DNA of 64,000 bases from positions 1 through 64,000 of the forward strand of contig NZ_BBJH01000024.1 of assembly GCF_000739775.1 (NCBI RefSeq). The letters run 5' to 3'. Positions within the stretch are counted from its first letter, which is position 1, and every line of letters begins with the position of its first letter. This stretch comes from Paraburkholderia heleia NBRC 101817 (GTDB taxonomy: Bacteria; Pseudomonadota; Gammaproteobacteria; Burkholderiales; Burkholderiaceae). The notes under the pieces are model-generated. The model saw only the letters and a list, made by a program, of their open reading frames with translations. It ran no database searches and was not told the origin of the DNA. A program made the position numbers and the translations under genes. Shown piece by piece: positions 1-7,674 of this stretch.

Positions 1-9
1 GTCAGTCAT
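1..9 (-). CDS. Start of a gene running off the left edge (partial)
   Basis: On the minus strand an ATG at position 9 opens a frame (Met-Thr-Asp) that leaves the window after three codons. The sequence just upstream of it reads AGGAGCTCAAC-ATG, a near-ideal ribosome binding site at good spacing. The phasin gene lies upstream on the same strand, with a GC hairpin between. The product cannot be identified from three residues. The call rests only on the start-site signal. Confidence 0.35.
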
Positions 10-67
10 GTTGAGCTCCTGCTCTGCAAATGCGCTGAAAATCGATGTCTGGAAAGCTGAACCGGCA

Positions 68-87
68 AACGCCGCGCCCGCGGCGTT
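68..87 (-). terminator. Candidate terminator hairpin after the phasin gene
   Basis: Inverted arms AACGCCGC (68-75) and GCGGCGTT (80-87) flank a 4-nt loop, about 70 nt downstream of the phasin stop codon. The U-tract on the minus strand is weak (GTTTG), so termination is inferred from the position and the strong GC stem. Confidence 0.4.
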
Positions 88-156
88 CATTCACGACGAA
101 GACGCGTGTTGGCACGCTTTGGCGCGTATTGGCGTATGCCGGCGGGCAGGAACGTG

Positions 157-729
157 TCAGGCCTTGGCCGAACCTGCCTTGGCGGCAGCCGGCTGGACCG
201 CGACCGGCGTGGCTTGCTGGGCGGAAGCGACGCTCTGGAAACCGCTCTGGGCCGTTTCGATGGCCTGGCGGGTCACACCGCGCAGCGTTTCGGCGGCATT
301 GTTCACGGCGGCGAAGGTCGAGTTCAGGGCCGCGACGAAGGACTCCGCGCCCGCGGGCGCGTTTTGCGTCAGGCCTTCGGAAAAGGCCTTGAAACGCTGC
401 TCCTGCTCGCCCGATTGCACCTGGGCGGCTTGAATCCATTCGTTTTGGGTCGTCGTCGCGATGTCGACGAGATGGCGGCCGTACGACATGGCTTTGGCGG
501 CCGCCTGCTGCGACGCACCAATCTGCTGCGTCAGGAACGCGGCGGGATTGCCGCTTTCGAGGGCACCCTTGAGCGTCGCTTCGCTTTCAGCGATGGCAGC
601 CTTGCTGGCCTGGACGTTGAGATCGATCACGGCCTGCACGCCTTCGAAGACGGGCCTGGTGAGCGCAAAGAGCGCTGCGACGCCAGCCTGGTAGTTCGCG
701 CGGAATTGTTCGGGTGCGGAAACAGACAT
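157..729 (-). CDS. phaP: Phasin family protein (PHA granule-associated)
   Basis: A 190-residue helical protein of the phasin_2 family, the small amphipathic proteins that coat polyhydroxyalkanoate granules and control their number and size. It begins MSVSAPEQF, followed by a helical region with the family pattern (FEGVQAVIDLNVQASKAA near residues 28-45, then a long Gln/Ala-rich stretch). It ends in an Ala/Lys-rich tail typical of Burkholderia PhaP. Length is normal for the family. It is monocistronic, divergent from the YXWGXW gene and followed by a GC hairpin. A DUF3141 protein, also linked to PHA metabolism, is encoded near 54 kb. Family assignment is confident; the exact paralogue is not. 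Confidence 0.93.
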   Translation of the reverse strand: MSVSAPEQFRANYQAGVAALFALTRPVFEGVQAVIDLNVQASKAAIAESEATLKGALESGNPAAFLTQQIGASQQAAAKAMSYGRHLVDIATTTQNEWIQAAQVQSGEQEQRFKAFSEGLTQNAPAGAESFVAALNSTFAAVNNAAETLRGVTRQAIETAQSGFQSVASAQQATPVAVQPAAAKAGSAKA

Positions 730-1086
730 CAGATCATACTCCTTGGTTAGTCTTACTAATTAAAGCGCCAACCCCCGATGGCCTGACTTGCGGCTGTATT
801 CCTATGTTTGAAAACGAATGCTGCATCGCCGCAGTCAATTTAGAGTGTCCATTCTAAGACAGAAATTTAACAATTATGTGGCGATTGATATTAGGTGAAA
901 ACCCTTAGCGTAAGTCTTTCAGGTTCAGAAATTGCAGTTGTCAAGCAACATGCATTCTGGATCGGTAAGCTCGACACTGAGCGCGGAAATTGCATGTGAA
1001 TAAATGGCCCGCGACGGATTTCCGGCGCGGCGCCGTTCAAGTCTGTATAGGGGCTGTTGACCCCTCTGCATCAAGGGAGAGACATC
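730..1086. other. Intergenic region between divergent phaP and YXWGXW genes
   Basis: About 357 bp without a convincing gene. The part from about 750 to 960 is clearly more A+T-rich than the surroundings and presumably holds the phaP promoter and, on the plus strand, that of the YXWGXW gene. No repeat or convincing -35/-10 pair was picked out by eye. Confidence 0.5.
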
Positions 1087-1425
1087 ATGATCCGCACATC
1101 ACTGCGTTCGTCATTTGCCGCCGCACTGCTCGCCGGCACCGCAACGGTCGCGCTCGCACAGGCCGTGATCGTCGAGCCGAATGAGCCGCCACGGCAGCCC
1201 GTGGTCGTCGCGCCCACTTCGCCGCCGCCTCCGCCACGGGAAGAAACCGCCCCGCCGCCGCGCGAAGGCTATGTGTGGGAGGGCGGCCACTGGACCTGGG
1301 ACAGGGGCGTGTATGTCTGGGCGCCCGGCCGCTGGCGTGAGGCCCGCTCGGGCTATGACTGGGTGCCGGGGCACTGGGTAGAGGACGGTCCGAACTGGCG
1401 ATGGATTCCGGGCCATTGGGCATAA
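1087..1425 (+). CDS. YXWGXW repeat-containing secreted protein
   Basis: A 112-residue exported protein. The ATG at 1087 follows an AGGGAGAG ribosome site. An earlier in-frame TTG is rejected because it precedes that site. Residues 1 to about 24 form a signal peptide (hydrophobic core ending ALAQA). A Pro-rich linker follows, then aromatic repeats of the YXWGXW type (GGHWTWDRG, WAPGRW, WVPGHW, WIPGHW). Such proteins are small envelope proteins of unknown function, common in Burkholderiaceae. A shorter relative is encoded at 5884. It lies just upstream of the sigma factor operon. Confidence 0.85.
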   Translation: MIRTSLRSSFAAALLAGTATVALAQAVIVEPNEPPRQPVVVAPTSPPPPPREETAPPPREGYVWEGGHWTWDRGVYVWAPGRWREARSGYDWVPGHWVEDGPNWRWIPGHWA

Positions 1426-1452
1426 CGTGGCATCGAGCGGCATAAGGCCTGA

Positions 1453-2109
1453 ATGCCCGACCTCAAACTGGGAAACGATTATGACGGCGCGTCAGCGGGT
1501 TCGCCTGCGGTGCAGACCGGCAAGACCGGGAAGGTCTTGAACGAACGCGATCCGGATGCGGAACTCGTCGCGCGCGTCGGCGCGCGCGATCCGCTTGCCG
1601 TGCGCGCACTCGTCGCAAGCAAGCTGCCGCGCCTCATTGCGCTCGCCACACGCCTGCTGGGCGACCATAGTGAAGCCGAAGACGTCGCTCAGGAAGCGTT
1701 CGTGCGGATCTGGAAACAGGCACCCACCTGGCGCACCGGCGAAGCGAAATTCGATACGTGGCTGCATCGCGTGGCGCTTAACCTGTGCTACGACCGCCTG
1801 CGCGGACGCCGCGAAGAGACCATGGAAGACGTACACGCCGTGAGCGAGCCGGCACCCGATCCCGCAGGTTCGCCCGACCAGCAGATCGAAGCGCGCACGC
1901 GCGACGAACGCGTGCGCGCCGCGCTCGCAGCGCTGCCCGTGCGCCAGCGCGAAGCGCTCGTGCTCACTTACTATCAGGAGCTTTCGAACCTCGAAGCCGC
2001 CAGCCTGATGGATATTTCGGTGGACGCGCTCGAAAGCCTGCTGGCGCGCGCCCGGCGCACCCTGCGCGCACAACTGGCCGGCGAAGCTGCCGGTAAGGAC
2101 TCCGTATGA
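1453..2109 (+). CDS. ECF-type RNA polymerase sigma factor
   Basis: A 218-residue sigma-70 family protein that would redirect RNA polymerase to a small regulon. Region 2 spans roughly residues 55-115, with the core-binding/-10 recognition segment DVAQEAFVRIWK and the WLHRVALNLCYDRLR helix. Region 4 spans roughly 157-208 (LPVRQREALVLTYYQELSN, then a helix-turn-helix). The stop overlaps the next start as ATGA at 2106-2109, so it is translationally coupled to the downstream membrane protein, its likely partner. The start follows an AAGG site. The N-terminal 30 residues are low-complexity and may vary. Confidence 0.93.
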   Translation: MPDLKLGNDYDGASAGSPAVQTGKTGKVLNERDPDAELVARVGARDPLAVRALVASKLPRLIALATRLLGDHSEAEDVAQEAFVRIWKQAPTWRTGEAKFDTWLHRVALNLCYDRLRGRREETMEDVHAVSEPAPDPAGSPDQQIEARTRDERVRAALAALPVRQREALVLTYYQELSNLEAASLMDISVDALESLLARARRTLRAQLAGEAAGKDSV

Positions 2110-2561
2110 CACCCGAACGATTCCACACGCTCGTCGCGGCCTATGGCGCCGACCCGCAACGCTGGCCGCAACACGAGCGCGAAGACGCGCTCGAATGGGC
2201 GCGCGCGCATCGCGCCGAAGCCAGCGCGGCGCTCGACGAAGCCATGGCGCTAGACAGCTGGCTCTCCCGCGACATGGTCGCGCCGCCCCCACGCGCACTC
2301 TTCGAGCAGATCGTTGCGGGTGCACCGGTGATGCCCGTTGCCGTCGCGAAGCGCCGCAGCTTCTGGTGGTCCGGCGCGGCATTCGCGGGCGTGGGCCTCG
2401 CGGGCGCGCTCGCGGGCGCGCTGACGATCTCGTTTGTCGTGCTCGGCGGCACGACGCCCGCCGCCCCGCACGAGACGTATCTCAGCACGAGCTTTGGGGG
2501 GACCAGTTCGGACTGGAGCGAATCGAACCTCAACTCCGGCGCCGAGGGGAGTGACGAATGA
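2106..2561 (+). CDS. Small membrane protein, candidate anti-sigma factor
   Basis: A 151-residue protein with a soluble N-terminal part (about 1-77) rich in charged helix, one membrane segment (about 79-108, starting WWSGAAFAGVGLAG) and a short Ser/Gly-rich C-terminus. Translational coupling to the ECF sigma gene (ATGA overlap) and the soluble-plus-single-membrane-segment topology suggest an anti-sigma factor, but no zinc-binding HxxxCxxC motif is present. The next gene also starts in an ATGA overlap (2558). The function is inferred from context only. Confidence 0.8.
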   Translation: MTPERFHTLVAAYGADPQRWPQHEREDALEWARAHRAEASAALDEAMALDSWLSRDMVAPPPRALFEQIVAGAPVMPVAVAKRRSFWWSGAAFAGVGLAGALAGALTISFVVLGGTTPAAPHETYLSTSFGGTSSDWSESNLNSGAEGSDE

Positions 2562-3070
2562 ACGGCCGCTCGTGGAAAACGCTGCTCGTCGGCTCGGTAC
2601 TCCTAAACGTTTTTCTGCTCGGCGCGATTGCGGGTGGAGCGTGGCGCTGGTTCGCCGTACGCGGCGAGCCGCAGGCACAAGCGACGCAGCGCGTGGCGTT
2701 GCGCTTCGCCACCGAGGAGCTGTCGCCGGAACGCCAGCAGCAGTTCGCCCGGACGCTCAAGGCCTCGCGCCGCGAAGGCAGCCAGTACGCGCGCGACGGA
2801 CGCGACGGACGGCGCGAGGTGCTCGACCTGCTCGCCGCCCCGCAACTCGACCGCAACGCCATCGACGCCGCGCTCACGCGCACGCGCACCGCCGACAGTG
2901 CGTTACGCGCGCAAATCGAAAGCGGCGTGGTCGATTTCGCGGCCACGCTCACGCCCGAAGAACGCGTGAAGTTCGTCGAAGGGCTCGAAAAGCGCGGCCA
3001 GTGGCGACTGCCGGCGCAACTGCAAAAGCAGCCGCAGAAAGCCGCGAGCGAGAGGAGCGACGCACAATAA
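2558..3070 (+). CDS. Metal_resist / periplasmic heavy-metal sensor family protein
   Basis: A 170-residue protein with an N-terminal membrane anchor (about residues 9-31) and a periplasmic helical region. The pattern fits the CnrX/CpxP-like Metal_resist superfamily: a charged helix (SPERQQQFARTLKASRRE), a D-R-N-A-I-D-A-A-L segment and the LTPEERVKF motif near residue 127. Such proteins sense metals or misfolded envelope proteins and often work with an ECF sigma/anti-sigma pair, as the gene order suggests here. It is the third gene of an operon with four-base overlaps. The ligand is unknown, and the His/Cys residues expected of a metal sensor are not obvious. Confidence 0.82.
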   Translation: MNGRSWKTLLVGSVLLNVFLLGAIAGGAWRWFAVRGEPQAQATQRVALRFATEELSPERQQQFARTLKASRREGSQYARDGRDGRREVLDLLAAPQLDRNAIDAALTRTRTADSALRAQIESGVVDFAATLTPEERVKFVEGLEKRGQWRLPAQLQKQPQKAASERSDAQ

Positions 3071-3156
3071 AAAATTTGGCTGACCAGCGACGGATAATGC
3101 GAGCGACGAGCGTTTAACGGGAATACGCAACGCTCCAGTGAGCACAAGGACCGCGC

Positions 3157-4608
3157 ATGGAAAGCCTTTCGAATGCCCGCGCCGGCGCGATCGCCATGAA
3201 CCGCTTCGGCCTCGGCGCGCGCGCCGACGAAACGCCGCCGGCCAACGCTCGAGGCTGGCTGCTCGGCCAGTTCCAGGCATACGAACCGCTGCCTGCCGCA
3301 TGGCGCAACGAGCCCGGCGCACTGGCGCTCGCCGCGCGCTTCGGGGCGCAGCGCCAGCAAGGCATGGCGGGCAGCGCGGCAGCGAGCGCGGCTTCGGAGA
3401 CGAGCGCACCAGATAACGCACAACAAGCCGCACGCCGCGCGGTCAACCAGGCGATCCGGCGCGAGAGCGTGGACATCTACCGCAGCGCGGTCAACGCGCG
3501 CCTCACGAGTGCCCTGCAGACCGACGCGCCTTTCGTCGAGCGCCTCGTGCACTTCTGGTCGAACCACTTCGCCGTGTCGGTGGACAAGGCGCTGATTGCA
3601 GGCGTTGCGGGCGCATTCGAAATGGAAGCGATACGGCCGCACGTGCTCGGCAATTTTGCGGACATGCTGATCGCCGTCGAGCAGCACCCCGCCATGCAGC
3701 TCTTTCTCGATCAGACGCGCTCCGTGGGCCCCGATAGCCGCGCCGCGCTGCGCGCCGACCAGCGCGACCCCGCGCACAAGCGCGGCCTCAACGAGAACCT
3801 TGCACGCGAGATCATGGAACTACATACGCTCGGCGTGCGCACCGGCTATACGCAGGACGACGTGACCGAATTCGCGCGCGCGCTCACGGGCTGGAGCGTG
3901 GCGGGCGTGCGCGGACCGCAGCCCGGGAACGCCGCCCCCGGCAGCTTCGTATTTCGCCCTGCGCTGCACGAGCCGGGCGCGCGCACCGTGATGGGCAAGC
4001 GCTACGATCAACCGGGCGAGCAGCAGGCGCTCGCCATCCTGAACGACCTCGCGCACGCGAGCGCCACGAGCCGCCATATCGCATTCCAGCTCGCACGCCA
4101 CTTCGTGGCCGACAATCCGCCGCCCGCGCTCACCGGGCGCCTCGCGCTCGCCTTCGAGCAAAGCGGCGGCGATCTGCCCACCGTGTACCGCGCGCTCGTT
4201 GAAGCGCCGCAAGCGTGGGCGAGCGTCGATGCGAAGTTCAAGACACCGTGGGAGTGGACCGTTTCGTCGATGCGGGGTCTCGGCTGGCGCGAACCCGGCG
4301 ACGCAGGCGAGCTCAATGCCGCGCCGCTGTTCACGCAGCTCGGCCAGCCGGTATGGCGACCGGGCTCGCCCGCCGGCTACGACGACATCGCCGCAAGCTG
4401 GGCCGCGCCCGACGCGCTCGTGCGCCGCGTGGAAGTTGCACAGCGCTTTTCGGCGCGCGTGGGCGACCGGCTCGACCCGCGCACGCTCGGCAACACGCTC
4501 ATGGGCGCCACGCTCAGCGCGCCCACGGCCAGCGCGGTCGCGCATGCCGACAGTGCATCCACGGCGCTCGCCCTGCTGCTCATCTCGCCCGATTTCCTGA
4601 GGAGATAA
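3157..4608 (+). CDS. DUF1800 domain-containing protein
   Basis: A 483-residue protein of the DUF1800 family. Family hallmarks are MNRFGLGARADE at the start of the domain, FWSNHFAVS in the middle, and the signature NLAREIMELHTLGVRTGYTQ followed by the EFARALTGWSV helix. DUF1800 proteins are almost always encoded beside a DUF1501 protein, as here (the next gene begins 5 bp later), and the pair is thought to act outside the cytoplasm. The start at 3157 has an AAGGA site. No clear signal peptide was seen. The biochemical role is unknown. Confidence 0.92.
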   Translation: MESLSNARAGAIAMNRFGLGARADETPPANARGWLLGQFQAYEPLPAAWRNEPGALALAARFGAQRQQGMAGSAAASAASETSAPDNAQQAARRAVNQAIRRESVDIYRSAVNARLTSALQTDAPFVERLVHFWSNHFAVSVDKALIAGVAGAFEMEAIRPHVLGNFADMLIAVEQHPAMQLFLDQTRSVGPDSRAALRADQRDPAHKRGLNENLAREIMELHTLGVRTGYTQDDVTEFARALTGWSVAGVRGPQPGNAAPGSFVFRPALHEPGARTVMGKRYDQPGEQQALAILNDLAHASATSRHIAFQLARHFVADNPPPALTGRLALAFEQSGGDLPTVYRALVEAPQAWASVDAKFKTPWEWTVSSMRGLGWREPGDAGELNAAPLFTQLGQPVWRPGSPAGYDDIAASWAAPDALVRRVEVAQRFSARVGDRLDPRTLGNTLMGATLSAPTASAVAHADSASTALALLLISPDFLRR

Positions 4609-4613
4609 CCGCC

Positions 4614-5762
4614 ATGGTTTCCCGCCGCCATTTCCTGCGCGTCGCCGCCGCCGGCGCGGGCGCGATGCTCGTCGCCCCACGGATCGTGTTCGCCAGCGTC
4701 GAAACCGAGCGCCGCTTCGTGTTCGTGATCCAGCGCGGCGCGGCCGACGGACTCAACATCGTCGTGCCCTATGCGGAGCCGGCCTACGCCACGCTGCGCG
4801 GCCCGCTCACCATCGACATCGACCGTGCCACGAAACTCGACGGCACGTTCGCGCTGCATCCGTCGCTCGCACAGATGGCGCAGATGTACGGCGAAAAGCA
4901 GGCGCTCTTCGTGCATGCGATCGCTTCGCCATATCGCGACCGCTCCCACTTCGACGGTCAGAACGTGCTGGAAACGGGCGGCCGCGCGCCCTACCAGGTC
5001 AAGGACGGCTGGCTCAACCGGCTCGTCGCCATGCTGCCTGCCTCGCGCGCGAACGCCATTGCGCTCGCGCCGACCGTGCCGCTCGCGCTGCGCGGCACCG
5101 TACAGGTGAGTTCGTATGCGCCCTCGGCACTGCCCAGCGCATCCGACGATCTGCTCACACGCGTTTCCGCCCTCTACGAAGCCGATCCGCAACTGCGCGC
5201 GCTCTGGACTTCGGCAATGAACGCACGCGCTCTCGCGGGCGACGCCAGCGCGCGGCAGGACCCCGCGAGCGTCGGCAAGCTTGCAGCGAGTTTCCTCTCG
5301 CGTCCCGATGGCCCACGCATCGCCATGATCGAAACCGGCGGATGGGACACGCACAGCGCACAGAACGCGCGGCTCGCGAACCAGTTGAAGGCGCTCGACA
5401 CGATGCTCGCCTCGCTGCGCGACGGCCTCGGCCCAGCGTGGGACAAGACCACCGTGCTTATCGCGACCGAGTTCGGCCGCACAGCCGCGTCGAACGGCAC
5501 GGGCGGCACCGACCACGGGCAGGCTTCGGTCGCGATGCTCGTGGGCGGCGCCGTTGCCGGTGGACACGTACAGGCCGACTGGCCGGGGCTGCGCAGCGCG
5601 GACCTCTACGAGTCGCGCGACCTCAAGCCCACGGCCTCACTCGACGCATTGATCGCGGGCGCGGCCGCGGAGAGCCTCGGACTCGATCCGCAGCGCACGG
5701 CATCGACGCTGTTCGGCGATGCGGGCACAAGAAATGCGATGACGGGTTTGATAAGGGCATGA
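4614..5762 (+). CDS. DUF1501 domain-containing Tat-exported protein
   Basis: A 382-residue protein. The start at 4614 (MVSRRHFLRVAAAG) gives a twin-arginine signal peptide ending near AFAS and is preceded by an AGGAG site. Longer in-frame upstream extensions overlap the DUF1800 gene and are rejected. DUF1501 motifs: VIQRGAADGLNIVVPY, DRSHFDGQNVLETGG, IETGGWDTHS, EFGRTAASNGTGGTDHG. The family has an alkaline-phosphatase/sulfatase-like fold. It forms an operon with DUF1800 and probably belongs to the preceding sigma factor module. The substrate is unknown. Confidence 0.92.
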   Translation: MVSRRHFLRVAAAGAGAMLVAPRIVFASVETERRFVFVIQRGAADGLNIVVPYAEPAYATLRGPLTIDIDRATKLDGTFALHPSLAQMAQMYGEKQALFVHAIASPYRDRSHFDGQNVLETGGRAPYQVKDGWLNRLVAMLPASRANAIALAPTVPLALRGTVQVSSYAPSALPSASDDLLTRVSALYEADPQLRALWTSAMNARALAGDASARQDPASVGKLAASFLSRPDGPRIAMIETGGWDTHSAQNARLANQLKALDTMLASLRDGLGPAWDKTTVLIATEFGRTAASNGTGGTDHGQASVAMLVGGAVAGGHVQADWPGLRSADLYESRDLKPTASLDALIAGAAAESLGLDPQRTASTLFGDAGTRNAMTGLIRA

Positions 5763-5883
5763 ACCGTTAGAACAGACCGGCACCGAAGCGGGCCGCCTTG
5801 CGCGGACCCGGATGCCGGCACGCGGCGAGACCAGCCATCCGTTCGGATAACCAAACAATCTTAGTCAGTGGAGGACACCCGTC

Positions 5884-6099
5884 ATGAAGATAAAACTCCT
5901 GCAACCCGTGACCCTGGTCGCCTGCGCCGCCCTGCTTTCTGCGTGTATTGTGGAACCGGCCCGACCACCGGAACCGGCACCGCGCGTCGAGGCACCGCCG
6001 CCCGCACCCGCCCAGGGATACGCCTGGGTCAAGGGCCACTACCGCTGGGAAGGCAACCAGTGGGTGTGGATTCCGGGGCATTGGGTGCGGGGGTACTAA
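5884..6099 (+). CDS. YXWGXW repeat lipoprotein
   Basis: A 71-residue small lipoprotein: N-terminal signal with lipobox LSAC (Cys at residue 21), a Pro-rich spacer, then the aromatic repeats YAWVKGHYRW and WVWIPGHWV. The start at 5884 follows a GGAGG ribosome site. It is a shorter paralogue of the protein at 1087, so the sigma/DUF1800/DUF1501 block is bracketed by two YXWGXW proteins. Function unknown; envelope location inferred from the lipobox. Confidence 0.85.
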   Translation: MKIKLLQPVTLVACAALLSACIVEPARPPEPAPRVEAPPPAPAQGYAWVKGHYRWEGNQWVWIPGHWVRGY

Positions 6100-6117
6100 G
6101 ATGGCCTTGTGCGGCGG

Positions 6118-7596
6118 TCAAATCGCATCGAGCGGATAAACCGGCCGCCGCACTTTGCGGAATTCGAGCTTGCCGTAATCCGAAGTCGTGACGCCCACAC
6201 CCGCGCATTCGATCACCTCCCGCGCGAGATCGCCGAACCCGGCGCGCCAGTGCACACGGCTTTTCAGCACGATAAACCGCTTTTGCGTGGGGTCGATGCC
6301 CACCGAAGACAGGCAGTTCAGGTCGAACGGCTCCTGATGCGCCGATACCACCACGATTTCCACCTTGCCGGTGTCGATCACCACGGTCGGCCCGGTATCG
6401 TTGAGCGCGCCGCGATACATGGGTCCGCGATTGCGGAACACGCCGTCAAAAACGAGCTTCACGCGCGCCGTCACTTCGATGGGGCGGCTCGTCTCCTGCA
6501 ACGCGGGCATCGGCAACTTGCCGCCTAGCGAAAGCGTAACGTCATTGCCGACGCCTGCCGCGATCGCCTGCTGAACTGCCTCCGGATCATAGATCGCATA
6601 GAACACCGCGCTGTCGAGCCCTTGTTTCAGGACCTCCGCGAGCACTTCGGTAGTATCCATCGTGCCGCCCGACGCCGTGTTGTCGCAATGGTCGAGCAAC
6701 ACGAGCGGGCCAGCGGTCGTCGAAGCCTTTGCGCGCGCAACCGATTCCACCAGCGGCTCGCTCGCATAGAGAAACTTTTCGCGCTCGCGCCACGCCTCGT
6801 CGAGCAGCGCATCGCGCAGCCTGGCCGCCTTCGCCTCGTCGCCATCGGTGCAGACCACGACACTCAGTCCCGCGTTCTCGATATCGGCGTTCGGGAAGCC
6901 CACGAACAGCGATGCCGCGAGCGCCTCGCCTTCCTCGTACGCCATGCAGCGAGCCTGCAGCGACCTGTTCGGCTCGGCGTGCGTGCCCTGACGCATCACA
7001 TGAGGCAGCATGGGCTTGTTGCCCCAGACCATCACCGGTCGGATCTCACCCGCGATCGTGCGCGCGAGAATGCGTGCCGCGCGCCGTCCGGCCTCGTACA
7101 TGTCCACGTGCGGGTAGGTGTGATAGCCGGTGACGACCGTCGCGTGCTTCACGATGTCGTCGTAGAGGTTCGCATGCATGTCGAGCGTCACGCCCACCGG
7201 CGTATGCGGGTCGATCTCGCGCAGGCGCCGCAGCAGCGTGCCTTCGCCGTCGTCGAGCGATTGCGTGACCATGGCGCCGTGCAGATCGAGCAGGATGCCG
7301 TCATAGCCGCCCTTTGCGACCGCGTCGAGAATCCGCTCGCTGATCCGGCGGTAGGCATCGTCATGCACGGGGCCGCTCGGGAAGGCGTCGGCCGCCACCG
7401 GCAGCACGATTTGCGCGCCCAGATCGTCGGCCACGTCGATGTAGGCGCCCAGCGCCCCGCCGGTGCCGCGGTAGGCTTCGAGCGCGGCCTCGCCCGAAAT
7501 GGCGCCGCCCGTGCGGCGAAAGAAGCGCTCGAACGGAGTGGGAACCGGCGAGAACGTATTGGTTTCGTGCTTGAACATCGCGAGCAGCAAACGCAT
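6118..7596 (-). CDS. M81 family metallopeptidase (MlrC-like), copy 1
   Basis: A 492-residue protein of peptidase family M81, whose best-known member MlrC finishes the breakdown of linearised microcystin. Conserved segments: FKHETNTFSPVPTPF at the N-terminus, LLDLHGAMVTQS near residue 100, TLDMHANLYDD near 135, and YHTYPHVDMYEAGRR, which supply the acidic and His residues of the proposed metal site. The C-terminal MlrC domain contains VLLDHCDNTASGGTMDTTE. An AAGGAAA ribosome site precedes the ATG at 7596. It is the last gene of a minus-strand operon with a second M81 gene, an amidase and an ABC transporter. The natural substrate is probably a small peptide or amide. Confidence 0.92.
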   Translation of the reverse strand: MRLLLAMFKHETNTFSPVPTPFERFFRRTGGAISGEAALEAYRGTGGALGAYIDVADDLGAQIVLPVAADAFPSGPVHDDAYRRISERILDAVAKGGYDGILLDLHGAMVTQSLDDGEGTLLRRLREIDPHTPVGVTLDMHANLYDDIVKHATVVTGYHTYPHVDMYEAGRRAARILARTIAGEIRPVMVWGNKPMLPHVMRQGTHAEPNRSLQARCMAYEEGEALAASLFVGFPNADIENAGLSVVVCTDGDEAKAARLRDALLDEAWREREKFLYASEPLVESVARAKASTTAGPLVLLDHCDNTASGGTMDTTEVLAEVLKQGLDSAVFYAIYDPEAVQQAIAAGVGNDVTLSLGGKLPMPALQETSRPIEVTARVKLVFDGVFRNRGPMYRGALNDTGPTVVIDTGKVEIVVVSAHQEPFDLNCLSSVGIDPTQKRFIVLKSRVHWRAGFGDLAREVIECAGVGVTTSDYGKLEFRKVRRPVYPLDAI

Positions 7597-7674
7597 GAAG
7601 GTTTCCTTTCGAAGTGGAGGACGTTTCTTCGCACTGCCTGGCTATCGACGTATGACCAACGCGTTACACAACGC

